The position numbers were made by a program, and so were the translations under genes. Of a stretch of DNA of 64,000 nucleotides, positions 1-9,600 are shown one piece after another. The notes under the pieces are model-generated. The model saw only the letters and a program-made list of their open reading frames with translations, was not told the origin of the DNA and searched no databases. Positions within the stretch are counted from its first letter, which is position 1, and each line of letters opens with the position of its first letter. This stretch comes from Streptomyces acidiscabies (lineage in GTDB: Bacteria; Actinomycetota; Actinomycetes; Streptomycetales; Streptomycetaceae). The stretch is from NCBI RefSeq assembly GCF_020010905.1, contig NZ_JAGJBY010000002.1:1426001-1490000 (forward strand), given 5' to 3'.

Positions 1-3000
1 CGTCGACGGCGATGTGATGCGCCACGAGCGACAGCACATGTGTCTCGGCATCCAGCTCGAACAGGGTTGCCCGGATCGGCAGTTCGGCCGCGAGGTCGAA
101 GCGCTGCCGAGCGGCCCCGGTGAGGCGCGCGGCGAGTTCCTCGGCGGTCGTCGAGATGACCGTGAGGTCCAAGTCCCGGGTATCCACGATCCGTTGGTAC
201 GGAGTCCCCTGAAAGTCGGGGTACAGCGTCCGCAGCGACTCGTGCCGCGCCAGCAGGTCCCCGAGAGCCGCCCGCAGCGCCTCCCGGTCCAACGGGCCCG
301 ACAACCGCAGCGCCCACGGCACGGGGTACGTCCCGTTACCCGCGTCCAGCCGGCTCAGGAACCACAGCCGCTGCTGGGCGTACGACAACGGAATCGGTGC
401 GTAACCCCTCTCGTACGCGGCGAGTCGAGGGCGACCTTCAGCGCGCGCCTCCTCCGCCCGCAGCCTCTCGGCGAGGGCCGCCGGTGTCGGCGCCTCGAAC
501 ACCGCCCGCACCGGCAACGCCGTACCGAACGCACCCCGGACCCGGTCCGTGAGCCGCATCGCCAGCAGGGAATCACCGCCGAGGTCGAAGAACCCGTCGT
601 CCACGCCGACTTGATGCACCGCGACACCGAGCAACTCCGCGAACACCCCGCACAGGATCTCCTCCTGCGGCGTACGCGGCGACCGGCCCGTGTGGCCGCC
701 TGCCGTCACGGGCTGCGGCAACGCGGCCCGGTCCACCTTGCCGTTCGCGGTCAACGGCAGCCGATCCAGGGGGACTACGGCCACCGGGACCATGTGCTCG
801 GGCAACGTACGAGCCGCGTACCGACGCAACTCCTCGGCATCCAGGCCCTGTCCGACGACGTACGCGACGAGCCGACCGTCCCGCACGACCGCGACAGCCT
901 TCTCGACGCCCCTTTGCCGGGTGAACGCGGCCTCCACCTCGCCGAGTTCGATCCGGAACCCGCGCACCTTGACCTGGTCGTCCGCCCGACCCACGTACTC
1001 CAACTCGCCGTTCACCGACCAGCGCGCCAAGTCCCCCGTCCGGTACATCCGTTCACCCGCCCCGCCGAACGGATCGGCCACGAACCGCCCTGCCGTCAGT
1101 CCCGCCCGCCCCACATAGCCCCGCGCGAGCCCGGCCCCGGCGACATACAACTCCCCGGTCACCTCCGGCGGCACGACCCGCAACCCGGCGTCCAGCACAT
1201 ACGCCCGCAGATCGGGAATCACCTCCCCGATCCGCCCCCTGCCGTCCCCGACCACCTCCCCGGTGAGCGGCAGCCCGGTCACATGGACGGTCGTCTCGGT
1301 GATCCCGTACATGTTCACGAGCACCGGCGCGTCCTGCGGATACCGGCCGAACCACTCGGCCACCGCGCCCGGGTCCAACGCCTCCCCACCGAACACGACG
1401 TACCGCAACGCCAACCGCTCCCGCAGCTCCGGCGCCGCCGCATCCGCCCGCAACAGCTCCCCGAACGCCGACGGCGTCTGATTCACCACCGTCACCCGCT
1501 CCCGCACGAGCAGCCGCAGAAATTCCCCCGAGTCCCGGCTCACCTCGAACGGCACCACCACCAACGTCCCGCCATGCAGCAACGCCCCCCACAACTCCCA
1601 CACCGAGAAGTCGAACGCGTACGAGTGGAAGAGCGTCCACACGTCCCCCGGCCCGAAGTCGAACCAGCGACGGGTGGCGGAGAGCAGCCGGACGACGTTG
1701 CTGTGGGGGATCGCGACGCCCTTGGGGCGGCCGGTGGAGCCGGAGGTGTAGATGACGTAGGCGGTGGTGGACGGGTGGCTGAGCCACTGGGCCACCGGAG
1801 GTACGGAGGCCGGCGGGGGAGTGGTCGAGTGGCTGATCCACTGGTCCACAGGCGGCGGGGAGGTGGACGACTGGCTCAGCCACTCATCCACAGGCCACTC
1901 AGCCACCGCCCCAACCCGCACCACCGGCACCTCGCACCCGGCCGGCACCTCCACCCCGTCCCCCGCGACCACCAGCACCGGCCGCGAGTCGGACAGCATG
2001 AACTCCAGCCGGTCCGCCGGATACGCCGGGTCTATCGGCACGTACCCGGCACCCGTCTTCAGCACCGCCAGTACCGCGACCACCAGCTCGGCGGAGCGTG
2101 GCAGCGCGAGGGCCACCAGGCGTTCGGGGCCGGCGCCGCGAGCGGTGAGGAGGGCGGCCAGGCGGGAGGAGTGCTCGTCGAGGGCCGCGTACGTGAGGCG
2201 GGTGTCGTGGTGGACGACGGCGGTCGCGTCGGGGGTGCGGGCCGCCTGCTGGGTGAAGAGTTCGGGGAGCGTGGCGTCGGCGCGGTCCACGGACTCGGCG
2301 GCGGCCGGTGCGGGCGTGAGCAGCCGTTCCCGTTCGCCGGGCAGGAGGACGTCGATCTCGCCGACCCGCCGTGTCACATCACCGGTCAGCGCCGCGAGGA
2401 CCACGGCGAAGCGGTCGAGGAGGCGGCGGGCGCCGGGCTCGTCGTAGGCGTCAGGGCGGTAGGAGAGGCGCAGGGCGAGGCGGCGGGCGGGGAGGACGGC
2501 GAGGGTGAGGGGGTAGTGGGTGGCGTCGCGGCCCGTCAACTGGCGTACGGGGGAGTCTTCTTGGGCGCCGGGATGGTTCTCGAAGGCGAGCAGCGTGTCG
2601 AAGAGGTCACCGATGTCGGCGGCCCGGCGGATGTCGGCGAGCCCGAGATACTGGTGCGGCAGCAGTCCCGCCTGCCGCGACTGGAGCCCGCCGAGAAGGT
2701 CGGCGACGGTCTCCTGATCGTCCCAACGCACCCGCAACGGCACGGTGTTGATGCAGAACCCGACCATCGAGGCGACGTTGCGCAGCTCGGGCGGACGCAC
2801 CGACACCGTCTGCCCGAACACCGCCTCGGACCGCCCGGTGAGCCGCCCGAGGAGTACGCCCCAGGCGCCCTGCACAAGGGTGTTGAGGGTGACGCCGAGT
2901 GAACGCGCCGTGTGCTCGGCCCGGTTGGTGAGATCCTCGGGCAACTCGACGATCAACTCGTGCGGCAGCACAGGGGCTGTGGGGGCGCCGGGAGCGAGAA

Positions 3001-3628
3001 GGGTCGGCTCGTCGAGGCCGAACAGCTCGTCGTACCAAGCCTGTTCGGCGGCCGGGCGGTCCTGGCGGGCCAGCCACGCCACGTAGTCCCGGTACGGCGG
3101 CACGGGTGCGAGCGCGGTCGGGTGCCCGCCCGCGTACAGGGCGGCGAACTCGCGGGTGAGGAGCTGCTTGGACCAACCGTCCAGCAGAATATGGTGGTTG
3201 GTGATGACCAGCCGGTACAGCTCCGGCCCGATCCGGACGAGCAGGTACCGCAGCAGCGGCGGCCTGGCGAGGTCGAAGCGCCGGGCGCGCTCCTCGTCGA
3301 GGAGACGCTGCCAGGCGGCGTCCCGCTCGGATCCGGCGTACGAGGACAAGTCGGCCTCGGACCAGGGGAGTTCGACGTCCGTGGGAACGATCTGTACCGG
3401 CGCCCCCGCCTCCCGGCGCCGGAAGCAGGCGCGCAGGTTGGGGTGCCGGTCGAGGAGCGCCTGACCGGCGGCGCGTACGGCGGCGGGGTCGACCTTGCCG
3501 GTCAACTCCAGTATCTGCTGGGCCGCGTAGACGTCAGGGCTGCCCTCGTCGTCGTACAGGGCGTGGAAGAGCAGCCCTTCCTGCAACGGCGACAGGGGCA
3601 GGACATCCGCGATTCCGGACCGGGTCAC
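1..3628 (-). CDS. nonribosomal peptide synthetase, C-A-T-C... (partial, runs off window)
   Basis: About 1,209 codons are visible; the gene continues beyond base 1. The GTG start is preceded by GGAGG and lies six bases after the stop of the upstream NRPS, so the two are one operon. Domain order: condensation domain with HHILLDG near residues 145-151; adenylation domain with YTSGSTGRPKG near residue 630; carrier domain with DLGGDSLLAMRL near residue 1015; then a second condensation domain cut at its HHIAVD motif. Reading the ten specificity positions by eye gives DFWNVGMVHK, close to the published threonine code, so Thr is the inferred substrate. The first C domain follows an epimerase-ended protein and is expected to accept a D-configured donor. 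An unusual three-unit repeat sits between adenylation motifs A2 and A3. Confidence 0.9.
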   Translation of the reverse strand, partial: MTRSGIADVLPLSPLQEGLLFHALYDDEGSPDVYAAQQILELTGKVDPAAVRAAGQALLDRHPNLRACFRRREAGAPVQIVPTDVELPWSEADLSSYAGSERDAAWQRLLDEERARRFDLARPPLLRYLLVRIGPELYRLVITNHHILLDGWSKQLLTREFAALYAGGHPTALAPVPPYRDYVAWLARQDRPAAEQAWYDELFGLDEPTLLAPGAPTAPVLPHELIVELPEDLTNRAEHTARSLGVTLNTLVQGAWGVLLGRLTGRSEAVFGQTVSVRPPELRNVASMVGFCINTVPLRVRWDDQETVADLLGGLQSRQAGLLPHQYLGLADIRRAADIGDLFDTLLAFENHPGAQEDSPVRQLTGRDATHYPLTLAVLPARRLALRLSYRPDAYDEPGARRLLDRFAVVLAALTGDVTRRVGEIDVLLPGERERLLTPAPAAAESVDRADATLPELFTQQAARTPDATAVVHHDTRLTYAALDEHSSRLAALLTARGAGPERLVALALPRSAELVVAVLAVLKTGAGYVPIDPAYPADRLEFMLSDSRPVLVVAGDGVEVPAGCEVPVVRVGAVAEWPVDEWLSQSSTSPPPVDQWISHSTTPPPASVPPVAQWLSHPSTTAYVIYTSGSTGRPKGVAIPHSNVVRLLSATRRWFDFGPGDVWTLFHSYAFDFSVWELWGALLHGGTLVVVPFEVSRDSGEFLRLLVRERVTVVNQTPSAFGELLRADAAAPELRERLALRYVVFGGEALDPGAVAEWFGRYPQDAPVLVNMYGITETTVHVTGLPLTGEVVGDGRGRIGEVIPDLRAYVLDAGLRVVPPEVTGELYVAGAGLARGYVGRAGLTAGRFVADPFGGAGERMYRTGDLARWSVNGELEYVGRADDQVKVRGFRIELGEVEAAFTRQRGVEKAVAVVRDGRLVAYVVGQGLDAEELRRYAARTLPEHMVPVAVVPLDRLPLTANGKVDRAALPQPVTAGGHTGRSPRTPQEEILCGVFAELLGVAVHQVGVDDGFFDLGGDSLLAMRLTDRVRGAFGTALPVRAVFEAPTPAALAERLRAEEARAEGRPRLAAYERGYAPIPLSYAQQRLWFLSRLDAGNGTYPVPWALRLSGPLDREALRAALGDLLARHESLRTLYPDFQGTPYQRIVDTRDLDLTVISTTAEELAARLTGAARQRFDLAAELPIRATLFELDAETHVLSLVAHHIAVD
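1768..1890. repeat. three-unit palindromic repeat inside NRPS adenylation domain
   Basis: Three related units occur at 1775-1787 (GTGGCTGAGCCAC, a perfect palindrome around a central base), 1829-1841 (GTGGCTGATCCAC) and 1872-1882 (TGGCTCAGCCA). On the coding minus strand they give three in-frame copies of a short motif resembling V-D-Q-W-L-S-H-S-T-T, separated by proline-rich linkers, around residues 580-620. The same palindrome occurs at 7813-7825 in the other NRPS gene but in a different reading frame, so the similarity is at DNA level. Confidence 0.7.
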
Positions 3629-3634
3629 CGTGGG

Positions 3635-6600
3635 TTACCTCCACTCGCTGCCGAACTCGGCTTCGAGTTCGTCGATCTCTGCTTGGGACAGGGACACCAG
3701 GGGCAGATCGGACGGCGTGTGCCCGCCCGCCGATCCGGTGCGGCTCAACTCGTCGAGCGCCGCGCACCACAGGTCGGCGAGCGTCCCGACCTCGGCCTCG
3801 GACCAGACACCGGGCGCCCAGGACCACATGGCCCGCAGCCCGTCGTCGTCGGCGACGACGGTGACCTCCAGGCCGTGCGCCACGGGGAGTCGGGGATCGT
3901 GCGCGGCACCGAGCGCCAGCTCGCCGGGGAGTTCGTCGGGGACCGACGCCCAGTCGTCCGTGGGGAGTTCGCGCGCCGTACGGCCCAGGTAGTTGAACCC
4001 GACCTGGGGCACCGGGAGTTCGGCGAGTTCGGCGCCCGCCTCCGGGTCGAGGTGGCGCAGCACGCCGTACCCGATGCCGTGGTCCGGTACGGCCCGCACC
4101 TGCTCCTTGACCGCCCGCAACACCCCGGCGGTGTCGGTGAGTTCGATCCCGGCGAGGTCGAGTCGGGCCGGGACGACGCTGGTGAACCAGCCGACCGTGC
4201 GCGACAGGTCCACGTCCTCGAACAGGTCCTCGCGACCGTGCCGTTCGACGTCCACGAGCAGCACCGGACGCTGGTCCCACCGAGTGAACGCGAGGGCGAG
4301 AGCGGTGAGCAGAACGTCGTCCGGACCGGCGTGGAAGGCGGCCGGGACCGTGGTGAGCAGGTCGGTGGCCGGCTCGGGCGGAAGGGTACGAGTGAGGTGA
4401 CGGACGGTGCCTACGACGTCCCGTGCCGGGTCGGGCGAGCGGTCGTCCGGCGAGGGGTGGTCCAACAGCCGTTGCCAGACCTCAAGTTCGGGGCGACGCT
4501 TCTCCGCCTCGCCCTCCAGCAGACGCGCCCACTGCCGGAACGGCGTTCCCTTGGGCGGGAGTTGCTCTCCTCGCCAGGCTGCGGCGAGGTCGGCGCGGAG
4601 GACGCCCCAGGAGACGCCGTCCACGGCGAAGTGGTGAACCGTGAGGAGGAGCCACCCCTGCCGTCCGGGCCCGGCGTCGTACCAGACCGCCCGCACCAAC
4701 TCTCCGCGCTCAGGGGCAAGTTGGTCGGCCGTGAGATCCTTCGGGTCGGCGACCCGTCTCACCGCGACCTGGACGCTGCCCGGCGCCGGTATGTCGGCCG
4801 ACCAGTCGGCCCCGACCCGCATCCGCAGCACGTCATGGTGGTCGACGACGGCCTGGAGCGCGGCGGTGAGACTCCGCTCGTCGGCCCCGACCGGCGTGAC
4901 GAGCACCGTCGACTGGCTGAACCTGCCTGTGGGGCCGCCGCGTTCACGCAGCCGGTGCATCGCCGGAGTGAGTGGAATGGCTCCCGTCGCCGACTCCTGA
5001 GCAGGCCCGCGCGAGGCGGCCGGACGGGAGGCGGCGATCGCCGCGAGGGCCGCGACCGTACGGTGCTCGAACACGTCACGCGGGCTCAGGCGCAGCCCCG
5101 CAGCAAGAGCCTTGCTGACAAGGCTGATGGACGCGATGCTGTCCCCGCCGAGGTCGAAGAAGCCGTCGTCCAGGCCGACTTCACGGCCCAGCACCTCGGC
5201 GAACAGGTCGCGCAGCACCCTCTCCGCCGCAGTGCGCGGCGCGCGGTCACCACCGCTCTCGACCACCGGCGCCGGAAGCGCGCCCCGGTCCAGCTTCCCG
5301 TTCGCCGTCATCGGCAGGGCGTCCAGCACCACGAACGCCTCGGGCACCATGTGCTCGGGCAGCCGCCGAGCCGCGTGCGCCCGTACGTCTACCGCATCCA
5401 CCCCGGCCGCACCCACGAGGTACCCCACCAACCGCCGTACGCCCGGCCGGTCTTCGCGCACGACTGCCGCTGCCTGCTCGACCCCGTCGTACGACGTGAG
5501 CGCGCCCTCGATCTCCCCGGGCTCGATCCTGAGCCCCCGGATCTTGAGCTGACCGTCCGAACGGCCGCGCAACTCCAGTGCCCCGTCGGACCGTTGGACC
5601 GCCAGATCGCCGGTACGGTACATCCGGCTTCCCGGCGGACCGTAAGGATCGGCCACGAAACGCTCGCCGGTGAGAGCGGGCCGGTTGTGGTAGCCCCGCG
5701 CCACCTGGGCGCCGCCCACGTACAACTCGCCCTCCACGCCTGCCGGTACGGGGTTCAGCCGCCGATCCAGCACGTACGCCCGCGTGTTCCACATCGGCCG
5801 CCCCACCGGCACCGGCCCCGACGGGAGTTCGTCCCCCGGCTCGATCCGGTGGTCCGTACAGCCCACCGTGAGTTCCGTCGGCCCGTAGTGGTTGATCAGC
5901 CGCACCCCGGGATGCTCCCGACGCCAGGCCCGCAGTGCCTCACCCACCAGGGCCTCGCCGCCCAGCATGAACTCCTCGGCCGGCGAGATGTCGTGGGGCA
6001 GTGCGGGGAGGAGGGCGAGATGGCTCGGGGTGGCCTTGAGGAACGTCAACTGCCGTTCGTCCGCCTCGTGCACGGCCGCGATGTGCACCTGGCCGCCCGC
6101 CGCGAGCGCGCCGTGCAGCGTCGTCACCGTCGCGTCGAACGACATCGTCGCGTGCAGGAGCGACGTCCCCCCGAGGCTCGGGTACTCCTCGACGCAACGG
6201 GCCACGTAGTTCGTGAGGTTGCGGTGCTCCACGACAACACCCTTGGGACGACCCGTGGTTCCGGAGGTGTAGATCAGATAGGCGGCGTCAGCCGGACGGG
6301 GGTCGACCAAGTCGCCTTCCCCGCCTGCGGCTTCGGGGCTCACGACCGGGCGGCCGACGTCCGTCCGGTCCCGCGAGATGACACACACCGGGTCCGAGTC
6401 GGCCAGCAAGTACGCCGTCCGGTCGGCCGGGTGGTCCGGGTCGAGCGGCAAGTAGGCGGCGCCCGACTTGAGTACGGCCAGGACGGCTACGGCGATGTCG
6501 ACGGAACGGGGGAGCGAGATGGCGACAACTCGCCCTGGTCCGGCACCGGACGCGATCAGAGCACGCGCCAATTCGTCGGAGGAAGCGGCTAGTTGGCTAT

Positions 6601-9600
6601 ACGTCAGTTCTCGCCCGGCGTCCGTCACGGCTACCGCGTCAGGGCGTCGAGTGGCCTGCTCCTCGAACATGCGCGGAAACGTCGTCTCCGGGACGTCCCG
6701 CTCGGTGTCGTTGAACTCCTCGACGATACGGCGGCGTTCGGCCGCCCCCAGGATCTCCAGCGCGCCGATGGGGTGGTCCGGGGCGTCAACTGCCGCTCCC
6801 AGCAACCGTTCCAGCCGTACGACGAGATCCTCGGCCGTGCATCGGTCGAACAGGTCGGCGCTGTACTGGAGGAACCCCTCGATACCGGCCGGGGAACCGT
6901 TCCGTGTCCTCAACTCGCCCAGGTTGAACGTGAGATCGACCTTCGTGGCACCGGTCTCCACCGGAATCGGCGTCGCCTTGAGACCCGGCAGCCGCAACTC
7001 CGGTTCGCTCGGCCGGAATGCCAGCATCACCTGGAACAGCGGATGCCGGGCCAGCGAACGCGGCGGCGCGAGCGCCTCGACCACCTGCTCGAACGGGAGA
7101 TCCTGGTTCGCGTGCGCCGCGAGGTCGGTCTCCCGGACGCGTCCGAGCAACTCCCGGAAACCGGGGTCGCCCGACGTGTCCGTCCGCAGCACCAGCGTGT
7201 TGAGGAAGCACCCGACCAGGTCGTCGAGCACCTCGTCCGTCCGCCCCGCGACCGGTGTCCCGATCGGGATGTCCGTCCCCGCGCCGAGCCGGGTCAACAA
7301 CGCGGCGAGCGCGGCCTGGACGACCATGAACGGAGTCGTCCCCGTCTCCCCGGCCAACGTCCTTATCCGCCCGTGCAGTTCAGGCCCGAACCGGACGGCC
7401 GCATCCCCACCCCGATGCGTCGCCCGAGCCGGCCTGGGCCGATCAGCCGGCAGCGCCAACTCGTCGGGCACCCCCGCCAACGCCCGTGTCCAGAACGCGA
7501 CCTGCGGCCCCATGACCTCCCGGTCCCCCAGCAACTCCTCCTGCCACACCGCGAAGTCCCCGTACTGCACAGCCAACGGTGCCCACTCCGGCACCCGCCC
7601 CGCCGACCGGGCTTCGTACGCGGTCGCAAGATCCCGCGCCAGCGGCTCCAGCGACTGCCCGTCGGCCGCGATGTGATGCAGCACGAGCAACAGAACGTGC
7701 TCCTGCGGCCCGACCACGATCAGATGAGCCCGGATCGGCAGGTCCTCGTCCAGCCGGAACTCTTGAGCGGCAAGCGCGGAGAGGTGAGCGGAGAGAGTGG
7801 CGGAGAGGCTGAGTGGCTCAGCCACTTCCCCCAACACCTCAACCCCCACCCGAAGCCTCCCCGCCCCCACCACCCGCTGACAAGGCACCCCACCCCCCGC
7901 CGGATAAACCGTCCGCAACACCTCATGCCGCCCCACCAAATCCCCCAACGCCTCCTCCAGCACCCCCACATCAACCCCGCCCCCCGCCAACCGCACAGCC
8001 AACGGCACGTGATACGCCGCCCCCGCCCCCTCCAGCCGATCGAGGAACCACAACCGTCGCTGGGCGGAGGACAGCGGAACCTCCCCCGCGCCGCGTCGGC
8101 GGAGAGGCCGCGGAACGGTTTGCGCTACGGCGCCGTTCACCCGTTCGGCGAGCCCCGCCGGAGTGGGGGTGGTGAATACGTCGCGCAGGGCCAGGGAGAC
8201 TCCCAGGGCGCGCCGCACCCGTCCCACCAGGCGCAACGCGAGGAGGGAATGGCCGCCGAGGGCGAAGAAGTCGGCGTCGGGGCCCGCCGTCGGGACGTCG
8301 AGGACGTCCGCGAAGAGGCCGCAGAGGGTTTCCTCCAGGGGCGAGCGGGGCACGCGGCCCGCGTCGGCGGAGGCCGGCGGCGTGGGGAGGGCGCGGAGGT
8401 CGAGCTTGCCGTTGGGGGTTAGGGGGAGGTGGTCGAGGGGTACGACGGCGCCGGGGACCGCGTACTCGGGGAGGCGGGCGGCCAGGTGGGCGCGCAGTTC
8501 CTCCGGGGCCGCCTTCGACACGGCGTATCCGATCAGCCGTTCGCCCCGGACGGTCACCACCGCCTGCGTCACCCCGGGATGCCCCGCGAGGGCCGCCTCG
8601 ATCTCGGCCGGTTCGATGCGGAAGCCGCGGAGTTTGAGCTGGGAGTCGGTACGGCCGTGGAACTCCAGCTCGTCGGCGTCGGTCACGCGGACCCGGTCGC
8701 CGGTGCGGTACATGCGGGCGCCGACGGGGCCGTGGGGGTCGGCGACGAAGCGTTCGGCGGTCGCCCCGGGGCGGCCGAGGTAGCCGCGGGCGACCCCGTT
8801 CCCGGAGAGGTACAACTCCCCGACGATTCCCCGGGGTACGGGCCGTAGCGCCGGGTCGAGGACGTACGCGCGCATACCGTCCAGCGGCCGACCGATCGGC
8901 AGCGAGTCCGGTACCGAACTGCCGTGGGAACAAGGCCGGTTGGTGGCGAAAGTGGTCGTCTCGGTGGGCCCGTACCCGTTGGTGACGGTCACCCCCGGAC
9001 ACGCCTCCAGCACCCGCCGTACGGCCCCCGAGGGCACCGCCTCACCTCCGGCCCACACCTCCCGCAACCCCGTGAAACACCCGGGATCCTCCTCGGCGGC
9101 GAGCCGGAACAACCCGGCGGTGAGCCAGATGCCGGTCAGGGCATGACGTTGCGTCAACTGCCGTACGGCGAAGGCGTCGACGGGCACACCGTCCTCGGCG
9201 ACGACAGCGGTCCCGCCCCCGAGGAGCGGCACCCACATCTCGTACGTGGAGGCGTCGAAGGCGGTCGGCGAGTGTACGAGGACCCGTGAATGGGCGCCGC
9301 TCGTGAACGCCGAGTCCCGGGCCAGGGAGACGACGTCGTGATGGGTGACGGCGACCCCTTTCGGCGTACCGGTCGAGCCCGATGTGTAGCTGACATAGCA
9401 GAGTTGACGGCCCGTCACGTCTACGCCGGGTCGACTGCCCGGCTCGTCCAGCAGCGAAGGGTCACCCGTCTGCACGACGCTCAGCCCGTCGTACGGCGCC
9501 ACGTCCCCGTCGGTCAACAGCAGCCGTGCGCCGGTCTCTTCGAGGATCTGGACGGTGCGCGCGTGCGGCGCGGACGCGTCGAGTCCGACGTACGCACCGC

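Noticed and set aside
14..6592. Two very long plus-strand open frames (962 and 1,226 codons)
   Set aside because: They are antisense to NRPS genes whose minus-strand translation shows all expected domains; the products are Arg/Pro/Gly/Gln-rich, as expected for shadow frames in high-GC DNA.
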